Of a DNA stretch of 48,893 nucleotides, positions 7,383-17,354 are shown piece by piece. How positions within the stretch are numbered: position 1 is the first letter of the stretch; every line of letters begins with the position of its first letter. The translations under genes were made by a program, and so were the position numbers. The notes under the pieces are model-generated. The model did no database searches and was not told where the DNA came from. It worked only from the letters and a program-made list of their open reading frames with translations. Source of the stretch: an uncultured Lachnospiraceae bacterium (GTDB taxonomy: Bacteria > Bacillota > Clostridia > Lachnospirales > Lachnospiraceae); assembly GCA_910585215.1 (NCBI GenBank), contig CAJUDQ010000009.1:41746-90638 (forward strand). Reading direction: 5' to 3'.

Positions 7383-10300
7383 CTATGCAAAGTCAAATAA
7401 TGATAACTGATTTGTCTCCGGCAAATCTCCGAAAATTCCCAAATCGCTCATTAAATCTAAGACTGTTTTGCTCACCTTTGTTCTCATTCTAAAGTCATCC
7501 TTCGACAAAAACTCCCCATCTTTTGCAGCTTCCACCACAGCTTCCGCTGCCCTGTCGCCCATTCCGTCTATTGTGCCAAAGGAAGGAAGAAGCTTTCCAT
7601 CAATAATCTGAAATTTCGTTGCCTGAGACTGATAAAGGTCAATCGGCAGAAATTCAAATCCTCTTGCATACATTTCCTGAACAATTCTCATATCCTTGAT
7701 TGTATCCTCTTCCTTTGGTGTAATTGTTCCCGAATCCTTCTTTTTGCGATACTCCGTCAGAAAATATTCCAGCTTGTCTCTTCCCTGACACATCAGTTCA
7801 TAGTTAAAGGAAGAAGCTCTGATACTGAAATACGCTGCATAATACGCTGCGGGGTAAAATACCTTATAATATGCGATACGCCATGCCATCATTACATAAG
7901 CGGCTGCATGCGCCTTCGGAAACATATATTTTATCTTTTTACATGACCAGATATACCAGTCTGGTACATCTGCCGCCTTCATTGCCTCTTCCCATTCCGG
8001 TTTCAACCCTTTTCCCTTACGTACAGACTCCATAATTGTAAATGACAGCTCTTTGTCCATTCCCTGATTAATCAGATAAATCATAATATCATCTCTGGTA
8101 CAAATCGCAGTGGAAATTGTTGCTGTTCCTTCTTTAATCAATGTCTGAGCATTGCCAAGCCACACATCGGTGCCATGTGACAGTCCGGCGATTCTTACAA
8201 GGTCCGAAAAGGTAGTAGGCTGAGTATCAATTAACATCTGCATTGCAAAATCTGTGCCAAACTCCGGTATTCCCAATGCCCCGAGCTCGCAGCCGCCAAT
8301 ATCCTCAGGTGTAATCCCCAGAGCTTGTGTGGACTTGAAGAGTGACATTACCTCTTTACAGTCCAGTGGAATCGTTGTTGCATCAAGTCCTGTCAAATCC
8401 TCCAGCATACGAATCATGGTAGGGTCATCATGTCCCAGAATATCCAGCTTTAAAAGATTGTGGTCAATCGAATGATAATCAAAATGAGTCGTCACCGTTT
8501 TCACTGTCATATCATTTGCAGGATGCTGTACTGGTGTGAATTTATAAATTTCCTCACCATAAGGAAGTACAATAATCCCTCCCGGATGCTGACCTGTGGT
8601 ACGTCTTACTCCTGTACACCCTTTTACAATTCTGTTGATTTCACAAACGCGTTTATGCTGGCCTCTCTCCTCATAATATTTCTTTACATATCCAAAGGCT
8701 GTCTTATCTGCCAGAGTTCCTATTGTTCCTGCCCGATAAGTCTGTCCCTTTCCAAAAATAACTTCGGTATATTCATGCGCCTTGCTCTGATATTCACCGG
8801 AAAAGTTCAAATCAATATCCGGCTCCTTATTTCCCTTAAATCCAAGAAAGGTTTCAAATGGAATATCAAATCCCGCCTTAATCAGCGGTTCACCGCATAC
8901 AGGACAGTCCTTGTCCGGCATATCACATCCTGAGCCTCCTGCATACTTTTTTACCTCTGCGGAATCAAACTCACTGTAATAACAGGATTCACAATAATAA
9001 TGAGGACTTAATGGATTTACTTCTGTAATTCCCGCCATAGTTGCCACAAACGATGAACCGACAGAACCTCTTGAACCTACCAGATACCCGTCTTCTACAG
9101 ATTTCCATACCAGCTTCTGGGCAATAATATACATTACTGCAAATCCATTGGAAATAATGGAATTTAATTCTCTTTCCAGACGTTCTGTTACAATTTCCGG
9201 CAAATCCGGTCCATACATGGAATGTGCCTTGCTGTAACAGATATCTCTCAATGTCTGGTCTGAATTTGGAATCACGGGCGGGGCCTTGTCTGGATGTACC
9301 GGAGAAAGCGGTTCTATCATATCGGCGATTTTATTTGTATTTGTAATCACTACCTCCTCTGCCTTTTCTGCACCGAGATAGGAAAATTCATTCAGCATTT
9401 CTTCCGTAGTTCTTAAAAACAGAGGGGCCTGATTGTCTGCATCGTCAAAACCCTTGCCCGCCATAATAATTCTTCGATAAATCTCATCCTCCGGATTTAA
9501 AAAATGTACATCACAAGTCGCTACTACCAGTTTATTAAATTTTTCACCAAGCTGAACAATTTTTTTATTTACCTCTATCAGATTTTCAAGTGTTGTCTCG
9601 CCTCTTCGCACCATAAACAGATTGTTGCCATTTGGCTGAATTTCGAGATAATCATAAAAATTTACAAGCCTTGCAATTTCCTCATCACTTCTTCCGCTGT
9701 ATACTGCCTGATAAAGCTCACCTGCCTCACAGGCGGAACCGATAATCAGCCCTTCTCTATATTTCAGAAATTCACTTTTTGGAATACGCGGCTGCCTGTG
9801 AAAATATTTTAAATGCGAGTCTGAAACCAGCCTGTAGAGATGTCGTCTTCCAAGCTCATTTTTTGCCAGAATAATCGCATGGTGGGAAGGAAGCTTTTTT
9901 ATGGATTCCTCTGTGGATTTTGCCATTTCATTTACTTCATCCAGATTGAACATTCCTTTATTTTTTAGCATCTCGATAAATTTCACAAAAATTTCTGCTG
10001 TACAACCTGCATCATCTACCGCACGGTGATGATGCTCCAATGAAATATTGAGTGCCTTTGCTACGACATCAAGCTTATACTTATTTAAATTTGGAAGAAG
10101 CTGTCTTGCCAGAGATACCGTATCCAAAATGGTAGGCTTATACTCACAGCCCAAATCTGCAGCATTTTTACAGATAAAGCTCATATCAAAATCTGCATTG
10201 TGCGCTACCATGACACAGTCCCCGCAAAATTCCAGAAATTTTGGAAGTATTTTATCTATGGTTTCTGCCTCAATCACCATACTGTCATTGATACCAGTAA

Positions 10301-11966
10301 GCTGCTCGATTCGAAATGGAATCGGTATCTGAGGATTGATAAACTCGCTGAAATTGCTGTCAATTTTTCCATTTACTACCTTTACTGCACCAATTTCTAT
10401 AATTTTATCATAAGCGGCGCTAAAACCGGTGGTCTCAATATCAAAAACTACATATGTATCATCCAGTGACTGAGCCTTCGAATCTGTAACAATTGTTTTT
10501 ATATCGTCTACAAGATAGGCTTCCATCCCGTAAATCACTTTAAAATCAACTGCTTCTCCCTTTTTCTTGTAATCTCCCAGTATCTTGTCCATACCATGCA
10601 GAGCTTCTGTAAATCCCTGTACATTTCCGTGGTCGGTAATTGCAAGAGCTTTATGTCCCCATTTGATTGCCTGTGCCAAGATGTCTTTTGCTTCAGAAAC
10701 GCCGTCCATATCACTCATCTTTGTATGACAGTGAAGCTCCACTCTTTTGTCAACACTTGTATCTACCCGTTTGATACGAAAATCCGTGCCTTTCATAATA
10801 CCATATATCGTTGCTATGGAAATCTCTTTGGTATAAGTATCCAGCAGCACCATACCACTCAGTTTTATAAAAATTCCCTCTTTGATAATTCCCAACAGTT
10901 CCGGCAGATTTTCATTTTTTACAAATATTTTTGTAGAAATTGTATCTGTAAAATCTGTAACAGAAAAAAGAATAATTGTACGTTCATTTCGAATCTCTCT
11001 GGTTTCACAGAAAATCACCTGACCATGAATCACAACATTGCCGCTTTCCTCTGTGATATCCTTAATCGGAATACATTCACCATCAAACTCTCTGCCATAT
11101 AATACATCAGGATGATTTGACTTTTTATAAGAATCTCGCTTTTGATAAAAAGACTTTTTCTCTTCCTGTAAAATACCACTTCTTTGTTGCCTATCACTTC
11201 CTTGTTGCCTATCATTTCCTTGTTGCCTATCACTTCCTTGTTGCCTATTTCCATTTTGTCTGTCATTTTCCACTTGTTTACCCGAGGAAATTTTATCTCT
11301 TTGCATCTTACTTTGTTTTGTATCATCTGCATATTTAGGATTTTCTGCATGTTTCTCCTGCTGATGTTGCTGTCTCAATTCTCTGTTGCGTTTTAAAATT
11401 TCTGCAATTTCATTTTTTTCCTGCTGCTCCAGCTGTTTTCTATATTTTCCCGCCTTTGGCTTTATATACTCAACAGAGAGCCCAAGCTCCAGTCCACAGC
11501 GCTTGGATATCACCTCTGTCAAATATTCATACAATTCTCTGGATTTGGTCTTGTTTATCTGAGTATCTTCCAGCTTTAACAGAGCAGTATTTTCATCTGT
11601 AAATTCCATGCTGCCTTTTCTCATCATATTGTACATAACAATACTGATACCTCTGAGCTCTTCCAAAATACTTTCTCTGTATTCTTCCCAAAGACTTCGT
11701 GGTGTATATTGTTTGGATAAAATATACTTTTCAATAATCTGCACATGAATCTGAGTTCTTCCAAACATCTGCCTTTGAATCTCATTTTGTACCATATAAA
11801 TACTTTTTTTGGGAATAATTCTGGTTCCGGTCATGTAGACGCGAATTGCATCCTTTGTATGATTCGTGGCTATTTTATTTACCTCTACAAGATTTAACAG
11901 CTCTGTTAAATTATGTTCCAGCTTTAAATCAGGAAATACCTGAAAAAATCCTTTGCTTTCTATCAT
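7383..11966 (-). CDS. polC: DNA polymerase III, PolC-type alpha subunit
   Basis: This is the main replicative polymerase of low-GC Gram-positives, with its own 3'-5' proofreading exonuclease. Domains in order: N-terminal region (1-230); a Gln/Asp/Arg repeat linker (about 237-262); OB fold (about 300-395); PHP domain starting at ELHCHTKMSDMDG near 410; an inserted DEDD exonuclease from FDIETTG near 508; resumed PHP; polymerase palm with PDIDLNF; a Cys-rich zinc site (C-x2-C...C-x2-C); and the C-terminal fingers and tau-binding region. The length of 1527 residues is slightly above the usual 1430-1450 because of the linker. The ATG at 11966 has an AGAGGT site. The gene follows ispG by about 50 bases, the usual Firmicutes order. 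Confidence 0.98.
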   Translation of the reverse strand: MIESKGFFQVFPDLKLEHNLTELLNLVEVNKIATNHTKDAIRVYMTGTRIIPKKSIYMVQNEIQRQMFGRTQIHVQIIEKYILSKQYTPRSLWEEYRESILEELRGISIVMYNMMRKGSMEFTDENTALLKLEDTQINKTKSRELYEYLTEVISKRCGLELGLSVEYIKPKAGKYRKQLEQQEKNEIAEILKRNRELRQQHQQEKHAENPKYADDTKQSKMQRDKISSGKQVENDRQNGNRQQGSDRQQGNDRQQGSDRQQRSGILQEEKKSFYQKRDSYKKSNHPDVLYGREFDGECIPIKDITEESGNVVIHGQVIFCETREIRNERTIILFSVTDFTDTISTKIFVKNENLPELLGIIKEGIFIKLSGMVLLDTYTKEISIATIYGIMKGTDFRIKRVDTSVDKRVELHCHTKMSDMDGVSEAKDILAQAIKWGHKALAITDHGNVQGFTEALHGMDKILGDYKKKGEAVDFKVIYGMEAYLVDDIKTIVTDSKAQSLDDTYVVFDIETTGFSAAYDKIIEIGAVKVVNGKIDSNFSEFINPQIPIPFRIEQLTGINDSMVIEAETIDKILPKFLEFCGDCVMVAHNADFDMSFICKNAADLGCEYKPTILDTVSLARQLLPNLNKYKLDVVAKALNISLEHHHRAVDDAGCTAEIFVKFIEMLKNKGMFNLDEVNEMAKSTEESIKKLPSHHAIILAKNELGRRHLYRLVSDSHLKYFHRQPRIPKSEFLKYREGLIIGSACEAGELYQAVYSGRSDEEIARLVNFYDYLEIQPNGNNLFMVRRGETTLENLIEVNKKIVQLGEKFNKLVVATCDVHFLNPEDEIYRRIIMAGKGFDDADNQAPLFLRTTEEMLNEFSYLGAEKAEEVVITNTNKIADMIEPLSPVHPDKAPPVIPNSDQTLRDICYSKAHSMYGPDLPEIVTERLERELNSIISNGFAVMYIIAQKLVWKSVEDGYLVGSRGSVGSSFVATMAGITEVNPLSPHYYCESCYYSEFDSAEVKKYAGGSGCDMPDKDCPVCGEPLIKAGFDIPFETFLGFKGNKEPDIDLNFSGEYQSKAHEYTEVIFGKGQTYRAGTIGTLADKTAFGYVKKYYEERGQHKRVCEINRIVKGCTGVRRTTGQHPGGIIVLPYGEEIYKFTPVQHPANDMTVKTVTTHFDYHSIDHNLLKLDILGHDDPTMIRMLEDLTGLDATTIPLDCKEVMSLFKSTQALGITPEDIGGCELGALGIPEFGTDFAMQMLIDTQPTTFSDLVRIAGLSHGTDVWLGNAQTLIKEGTATISTAICTRDDIMIYLINQGMDKELSFTIMESVRKGKGLKPEWEEAMKAADVPDWYIWSCKKIKYMFPKAHAAAYVMMAWRIAYYKVFYPAAYYAAYFSIRASSFNYELMCQGRDKLEYFLTEYRKKKDSGTITPKEEDTIKDMRIVQEMYARGFEFLPIDLYQSQATKFQIIDGKLLPSFGTIDGMGDRAAEAVVEAAKDGEFLSKDDFRMRTKVSKTVLDLMSDLGIFGDLPETNQLSLFDFA
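11187..11258. repeat. In-frame 18-bp tandem repeat inside polC
   Basis: An 18-base unit, TTGCCTATCACTTCCTTG on the plus strand, occurs three times in tandem (11187-11240) with one C/T difference, followed by a degenerate fourth copy to 11258. It encodes repeated Asp-Arg-Gln-Gln-Gly-Ser/Asn in the linker before the PolC OB fold. Copy changes would keep the reading frame. Confidence 0.9.
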
Positions 11967-12016
11967 TACGTTACCTCTTGTTTCAATCTATTTGTGATAA
12001 GTAAGAAGCGAGAGGG

Positions 12017-13084
12017 TTATATCGTGTCATGACCCCAGTGTTTCAATTCTTCTTCCAGTACTGCAAGAAGCTGTTCTTCTGGCACCTTTTTCACAATTTC
12101 TCCCTTTTTAATCAGAAGACCTTCCTTATCTCCTCCTGCGATTCCAATATCTGCCTCTCTTGCCTCACCGGGACCATTCACTGCACAACCCATAACTGCT
12201 ACTTTTATATTTAAATAGTCATACTTTGCCGTCATTGTTTCCACCTGATTTGCAAGTCCAATTAAATCAATTTTTGTCCGGCCGCAGGTAGGACAGGACA
12301 CTACAGTAATGCCTCCCTGTTTCAACCCCAGTGTTTTTAATATCAGCTTTGCAGTCTTTACCTCCTCCACAGGGTCTCCAGTCAGAGATACCCGAATCGT
12401 ATCCCCTATACCCTGATATAAAATCACTCCAAGCCCCACGGAGGACTTAATATTGCCGGAATATACTGTACCAGCCTCTGTAATGCCCACATGCAATGGA
12501 TACTTTGTCTGCTTTGCCATCAGCTCATGGGCATGTATACACATAGAAACATCGGAAGATTTAATACTGATTACAATATTGTCATAATCAAATGCCTCTA
12601 TCATTTTTACCTTATCCAACGCACTCTCAACAAGTCCTTCGGCAGTTACTTTTCCATATTTTTTCAAAATCTCCTTTTCCAGAGAGCCACTGTTTACACC
12701 CACCCGAATCGGAATATTTCTTTTCTTTGCCGCTTCTACCACTGCTTTTACCTTTTCAATACCACCAATATTTCCAGGATTAATCCGTATTTTATCCGCC
12801 CCATTTTCAATAGCGGCAATTGCAAGTTTATAGTCAAAATGAATATCTGCAACCAGTGGAATTTTTATCTGTTTTTTTATTTCTGAAAGTGCCCTGGCAG
12901 CCTCCACAGAAGGCACCGTACAGCGAATAATTTCACAGCCTGCCTCCTCCAATCGTTTTATCTGCTTTACCGTTGCTTTTACATCTTCTGTCCTTGTATT
13001 TGTCATAGACTGAATAAGAACAGGATTTCCCCCTCCTATTATTTTATTGCCTATATTCACTGTTTTTGTATGAGTTCTGTACAT
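12017..13084 (-). CDS. ispG: 4-hydroxy-3-methylbut-2-enyl diphosphate synthase (flavodoxin-dependent), IspG
   Basis: IspG carries out the penultimate step of the MEP isoprenoid pathway, reductively opening MEcPP to HMBPP with a [4Fe-4S] cluster. The ATG at 13084 is chosen because AGGAGG lies 6 bases upstream; a longer frame has no such site. The protein (355 residues) shows GGGNPVLIQSM near the start, the barrel motifs RINPGNIG and RVGVNSGSLE, and the C-terminal cluster motifs CPTCGR and CAVNGPGEA with three cysteine ligands. The length is that of the short bacterial form. It lies between rseP and polC, as in most Firmicutes; dxr of the same pathway is two genes upstream. Confidence 0.97.
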   Translation of the reverse strand: MYRTHTKTVNIGNKIIGGGNPVLIQSMTNTRTEDVKATVKQIKRLEEAGCEIIRCTVPSVEAARALSEIKKQIKIPLVADIHFDYKLAIAAIENGADKIRINPGNIGGIEKVKAVVEAAKKRNIPIRVGVNSGSLEKEILKKYGKVTAEGLVESALDKVKMIEAFDYDNIVISIKSSDVSMCIHAHELMAKQTKYPLHVGITEAGTVYSGNIKSSVGLGVILYQGIGDTIRVSLTGDPVEEVKTAKLILKTLGLKQGGITVVSCPTCGRTKIDLIGLANQVETMTAKYDYLNIKVAVMGCAVNGPGEAREADIGIAGGDKEGLLIKKGEIVKKVPEEQLLAVLEEELKHWGHDTI

Positions 13085-13151
13085 GTTCTGCCTCCTGTAT
13101 CCTCTGCTTTTTGTCAGCAAGCTCTGTTATCCACAAAGCATAAATAACCTG

Positions 13152-14462
13152 TTATAACAATCTTCTGATATCCTGATACATAATAAATACTGCAAACAGC
13201 ATAATCAGCAGCATACATACCGCTGTAACCACACCTTCAAACTTTTTCGGTACCCGTTTTCGAAACACTGCTTCTATCAAAAGAAATACAAAACGTCCGC
13301 CATCTACTCCCGGTATTGGAAGCAGATTCATCACTCCCAGATTTGCGCTTAAAAGAATTGCAATATTGGCGACATTTAAAAAAGTCATCCATGCTCCATC
13401 CTCCTTTGCACTTTCATAGGTAGTTCCAATAATATCCACAATACCAACAGGACCGGTAAAATCATCAACGCCAAGCTTTCCCTTAAACAGCATGCCAAGG
13501 CTTTTAAAGACAGAAACAATCTGATATTTGATTTCTGCAAAACTATACTTTACTGTTTCCCATGCACTTGCTTCATAGCGGTAAGTATTATATACAAATC
13601 CCATGCTGTATCCCTGTGAACTTAACGCCGGAGTCAGGGTAAGCTGTCTTTCTTCTCCATCACTGTCAACTGTAATAGTTACTTCTTTATTTTCAAAAGG
13701 GTGTTCCTGAATATAATTGTAAAGCTCTTCACTGTTTTGAATCTCTGTTCCATTTATTGCAGTAATAATATCTCCCTGACGTCCGCCGGCCTGCTCAAAC
13801 GGCCCGTTTTCTGTTACAGATGCAACCTGTGCTGCCTGATTATTCTGTGTAGAATAGGAAATACCGATTGCATAGTGTTCTTGATAAACAGGGCTGATTA
13901 CTGCTGTGTACTCCTTCCCATCTCTCTCATAAACAATTTCTACATCCTCTTGTGTAATTGGATGCACATAAAGCTCCACTGCAATTTCTCTGCCAAGATT
14001 TATTTTTTCCCCGTTAAATTTTCGAATCAAGTCTCCTTCCTGAAGTCCTGCCTGTTCTGCGGCGGAATCTTTTTCCACATGACTAATTTCCGGTCTGTCA
14101 TAGCCTGCACCTCCCATTACAATCACTGCCAGCACCCATGCCAGCAGAAAATTAAACACCGGACCGGCAAGCACTACCGACATTCTTGACCAGACAGATT
14201 TGCTTTCAAAGGAATGTTCTTTATCCTTCTCCACATCTTCCTCGTCAAAAAAGTCTTCTGACAGCATTTGACAGGAACCGCCAAAAAATAAAAGTTTTAA
14301 AGAATATCTGGTATCTCCTTTTTCAAAGGAAAAAAGTCTTGGTCCAAAGCCAATTGAAAACTCCACCACACGAATTCCATTCTTCTTTGCGAGAAGAAAA
14401 TGTCCCAGTTCATGAATAAAAACCAATAGACTGAAAACAATTATTGCTATTATAATGCTCAT
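13152..14462 (-). CDS. rseP: RIP metalloprotease RseP-like (site-2 protease, M50)
   Basis: This is a membrane-embedded zinc protease that cuts substrates within the membrane, for example anti-sigma factors or remnant signal peptides. HELGH at residues 17-21 carries two zinc ligands in the first membrane segment, and NLLPIPGVDGGR near the C-terminus holds the third. Between them are two PDZ-like regions (about residues 115-190 and 200-280) facing outside. The length of 436 residues is in the range for the B. subtilis RasP type. Its ATG overlaps the dxr stop in an ATGA arrangement, so translation is coupled. The natural substrate is not evident here. Confidence 0.95.
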   Translation of the reverse strand: MSIIIAIIVFSLLVFIHELGHFLLAKKNGIRVVEFSIGFGPRLFSFEKGDTRYSLKLLFFGGSCQMLSEDFFDEEDVEKDKEHSFESKSVWSRMSVVLAGPVFNFLLAWVLAVIVMGGAGYDRPEISHVEKDSAAEQAGLQEGDLIRKFNGEKINLGREIAVELYVHPITQEDVEIVYERDGKEYTAVISPVYQEHYAIGISYSTQNNQAAQVASVTENGPFEQAGGRQGDIITAINGTEIQNSEELYNYIQEHPFENKEVTITVDSDGEERQLTLTPALSSQGYSMGFVYNTYRYEASAWETVKYSFAEIKYQIVSVFKSLGMLFKGKLGVDDFTGPVGIVDIIGTTYESAKEDGAWMTFLNVANIAILLSANLGVMNLLPIPGVDGGRFVFLLIEAVFRKRVPKKFEGVVTAVCMLLIMLFAVFIMYQDIRRLL

Positions 14463-15643
14463 TTATAATCTCCAATCAATTTTTTTAGAAAGGCCTCCCT
14501 CAAAAGTTCATCTGTTTCTCTCTCTGTTTCCAGAATCTGGTCTACAGATGGATTTTCTATTTGTTTCTGACAGCTCATTGCATACTGTATACTGTCTGTA
14601 ATATCCAGAAAACCGATTTCTCTGTTTAAAAATTTTTTCACTGCATATTCATTTGCCGCATTAAATACGGTTGTCATAGAGCCGCCCATTCTCCCCGCTT
14701 TGTATGCCAGAGCCAGACCATTGAAATTTTCCATATCCGGCAGCGCAAAATCAATTTTTGAAAGGGCACTGAAATCCACTCTTTGTCCTGGCAGAAATCT
14801 TCTCTCAGGATAAAAAAGGGCATATTGAATCGGCAGTTTCATATCCGGTGTGCCAAGCTGTGCCATAATAGCTCCATCTTCAAATTCTACCATAGAATGA
14901 ATCAGGCTCTGAGGCTGTACTACTACCTGAATATTATCAAAATCCACCCCAAACAGCCATTTTGCCTCAATTACTTCAAGTCCTTTATTTACCATAGTTG
15001 CTGAATCTATCGTAATCTTTTTCCCCATCGCCCAGTTTGGATGCTTCAAAGCCTGCTCTACAGTAATCTCTTTCATCTCTTCCCTTGTTCTGCCTCGAAA
15101 TGGTCCTCCCGAGGCTGTAATTAAAAGCCTGCTGATTGTTTCTTTCCTTTCTCCGCCTAAGTACTGACCTAAACACTGAAGGATTGCACTGTGTTCGCTG
15201 TCAACAGGCAGAATATGAATCCCCTTTTCTTTTGCCAGCGGCATAATAATATGACCTGCTGTTACAAGAGTTTCCTTATTTGCCAGAGCAATGTCCTTCC
15301 CTGCCTTAATCGCCTCAATCGTTGGCTGTATGCCTATCATGCCCACAAAAGCAGTAACTACAATCTCCGCCTTCTCCATCACTGCCGCCTGTATCAGTCC
15401 TTCCATGCCGGAAACCACTTTTGTATTTGTATCGGCGATATTCTCTTTCAAAACTTTTGCCGCCTTTTCGTCATAAACGCATACAAGCTCTGGACCAAAC
15501 TCTCTGATTTGTTTCTCTAATAATTCTATGTTGCTTCCTGCCGCGAAAGAAACAATTTCAAAATCTTTCCTGTAATTTCTTACAACATCTAATGTCTGTG
15601 TTCCAATTGAACCGGTAGAACCAAGTATTGCAATTTTTTTCAT
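14459..15643 (-). CDS. dxr: 1-deoxy-D-xylulose 5-phosphate reductoisomerase
   Basis: Dxr converts DXP to MEP with NADPH, the committed step of the MEP pathway. The ATG at 15643 is preferred to a GTG three codons earlier because AAAGGTG lies at good spacing. The N-terminal Rossmann motif GSTGSIGTQTLDV binds NADP. Further landmarks are VDSEHSA (metal ligands), SGGPFRG, HPNWAMGKKITIDSATMVNK and the C-terminal helical domain. The length (394 residues) is typical. It overlaps rseP by 4 bases and follows cdsA by about 87 bases. Together with ispG and uppS it supplies the polyprenyl carrier of the cell wall. Confidence 0.97.
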   Translation of the reverse strand: MKKIAILGSTGSIGTQTLDVVRNYRKDFEIVSFAAGSNIELLEKQIREFGPELVCVYDEKAAKVLKENIADTNTKVVSGMEGLIQAAVMEKAEIVVTAFVGMIGIQPTIEAIKAGKDIALANKETLVTAGHIIMPLAKEKGIHILPVDSEHSAILQCLGQYLGGERKETISRLLITASGGPFRGRTREEMKEITVEQALKHPNWAMGKKITIDSATMVNKGLEVIEAKWLFGVDFDNIQVVVQPQSLIHSMVEFEDGAIMAQLGTPDMKLPIQYALFYPERRFLPGQRVDFSALSKIDFALPDMENFNGLALAYKAGRMGGSMTTVFNAANEYAVKKFLNREIGFLDITDSIQYAMSCQKQIENPSVDQILETERETDELLREAFLKKLIGDYK

Positions 15644-15730
15644 CTTTATCACCTTTATAAAACTTTTATTTTCATTCTACTATAATGAATATCATCAAAC
15701 TTTGTCTTGCTTCCTTTGATGATATTTTAT

Positions 15731-16558
15731 CTATGAAGCGAAGAATAATACCAGATAATAGATAACAGGTGCAGTAAACAACACGCTGTCAAATCTGTCC
15801 AGAATTCCACCATGCCCCGGAATAAGAGTTCCATAATCTTTTATCTCATAATTTCTCTTTACCGCAGATGCCGCCAAATCTCCCACCATCGAAATCAGTC
15901 CTCCAACTCCACAGATGATTCCACACAAAAGAACCGGATATTCCATACTGACATTATTTCTCATTAAAAAGCCATACAAGGCTCCTAAAAGAACTGCTCC
16001 GACAACGCCTCCGATACCACCCTCCACAGACTTTTTCGGGCTTAAAATCGGTGCCATTTTATGCTTTCCACAGGTAACGCCAGTCAGATATGCACAGGTA
16101 TCACAGCCCCACGAGCAGAGAAAAATCAGCCATATAAAAACAATTCCATCCTCTGCACATCTCACAAGATAAATATAGGACATTAATATTCCTGCATAAA
16201 TCAAGGCAAAAAAAACATGCAACACCTGTTCTGTTTTGTATTTTGGATAGGTAAATACATACGCTGCCAGAACAGCCATTAAATACCCAATAATAAATAC
16301 CTCTGTAAATTCGGTTTCATAAGTTCGAATCAATATATAATAAAGCACCGTGCCAGCATAGGCAAAACAACCCATCAGACTGTTTTTCAATCCGGCTACT
16401 CCCAGCATTTCATATACTCCTACCAGAGAAATTGCCAGTGTAAACACATATAGCACATTTCCTCCAAGAAGCCCTGTAGCAAGCAAAATCAGTACAAGTA
16501 CCACACCACTTGCTGTTCTTGTAAAAAATGACTGGTTCATAAGTTTTTTTAAATCCAC
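15731..16558 (-). CDS. cdsA: Phosphatidate cytidylyltransferase
   Basis: CdsA makes CDP-diacylglycerol from phosphatidate and CTP, the branch point to all phospholipids. This 275-residue protein has about eight hydrophobic segments and the C-terminal family signature S-M-V-G-D-L-A-A-S-A-x-K-R...D-x-x-x-L-I-P-G-H-G-G-I-L-D-R-x-D-S. The start is GTG at 16558, supported by AAAGGAG seven bases upstream. Only 19 bases separate it from uppS. The uppS-cdsA pair is conserved across bacteria and couples carrier-lipid and phospholipid synthesis. Confidence 0.96.
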   Translation of the reverse strand: MDLKKLMNQSFFTRTASGVVLVLILLATGLLGGNVLYVFTLAISLVGVYEMLGVAGLKNSLMGCFAYAGTVLYYILIRTYETEFTEVFIIGYLMAVLAAYVFTYPKYKTEQVLHVFFALIYAGILMSYIYLVRCAEDGIVFIWLIFLCSWGCDTCAYLTGVTCGKHKMAPILSPKKSVEGGIGGVVGAVLLGALYGFLMRNNVSMEYPVLLCGIICGVGGLISMVGDLAASAVKRNYEIKDYGTLIPGHGGILDRFDSVLFTAPVIYYLVLFFAS

Positions 16559-16577
16559 TTTATATCTCCTTTCAGGT

Positions 16578-17279
16578 CTATTTTACCTTTCCAAAGCGTC
16601 TGTCCCGATTGTTATACCATTCTACCGCTTTTTCCAGTTCATTTTTGTCAAAATCAGGCCACAAAACATCTGTAAAATAAAATTCCGTATATGCAAGCTG
16701 CCAGAGCAGATAATTGGATAATCTCTGTTCTCCGCTTGTCCGAATCAGCAGGTCAGGGTCCGGAAGCTGCGCTGTATCCAGATATTTAGCATATGTTTCT
16801 TCCGTAATTTCATCTATATCAAGCCTGTTTTCCTTTATCTCATTTGCCATTTTTTTCATGGCTCTTATCATTTCATCGCGACTTCCATAATTTAATGCAA
16901 CTGTAAACTGAAGCCCTGTATTATTGTTTGTAGACTCCTCCAAATTATTAATTTTTTCTATCATGGCAGAATCAAGCTTGGAACGTTCTCCGATAAATCG
17001 TATTTTCATATTTTTCTGTCCTACCTTTTGAAGCTTGTCTACCATATATTTTGAAAAAATTTCCATCAGTATCTTTACTTCACTGTCCGGTCTGTTCCAG
17101 TTTTCTGTAGAAAAGGCATAGACGGTCAGATATTGAATCCCCATATTCCATGCATCTTCACAGATTTGCTCTACTACCTGTGCTCCTTTTGCATGCCCAT
17201 ACTGCCTTGGCATCAGTCTCTTTTTCGCCCATCTTCCATTTCCATCCAATATAATTGCCACATGATTCGGAATATTCAT
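16578..17279 (-). CDS. uppS: Isoprenyl transferase (undecaprenyl diphosphate synthase)
   Basis: UppS is a cis-prenyltransferase that extends farnesyl diphosphate to the C55 carrier used for peptidoglycan and wall polymers. The diagnostic N-terminal motif AIILDGNGRWAKKR is present with the catalytic aspartate, followed by GHAKGA, then FSTENWNRP, and near the C-terminus DLLIRTSGEQRLSNYLLWQ and the E-x-x-F-x-D-x-x-W-P motif. At 233 residues it is normal or slightly short for the family. The ATG at 17279 has a GGAGG site. It follows frr by about 75 bases. Confidence 0.96.
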   Translation of the reverse strand: MNIPNHVAIILDGNGRWAKKRLMPRQYGHAKGAQVVEQICEDAWNMGIQYLTVYAFSTENWNRPDSEVKILMEIFSKYMVDKLQKVGQKNMKIRFIGERSKLDSAMIEKINNLEESTNNNTGLQFTVALNYGSRDEMIRAMKKMANEIKENRLDIDEITEETYAKYLDTAQLPDPDLLIRTSGEQRLSNYLLWQLAYTEFYFTDVLWPDFDKNELEKAVEWYNNRDRRFGKVK

Positions 17280-17354
17280 TGTTTTCCTCCAGATTTTTTA
17301 ATGATAGAAAAGCAGGCTGGAAACCGTCTCCCTGTTCCAGCCCACAAAAACAGC

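Noticed and set aside
11187..11258. Tandem repeat considered as a CRISPR array
   Set aside because: The units are directly adjacent without spacers, keep the polC frame, and no cas gene is present.
11117..11396. Plus-strand and alternative minus-strand repeat ORFs over polC
   Set aside because: They are shadows of the 18-bp coding repeat in polC, with repetitive hydrophobic products and no ribosome sites.
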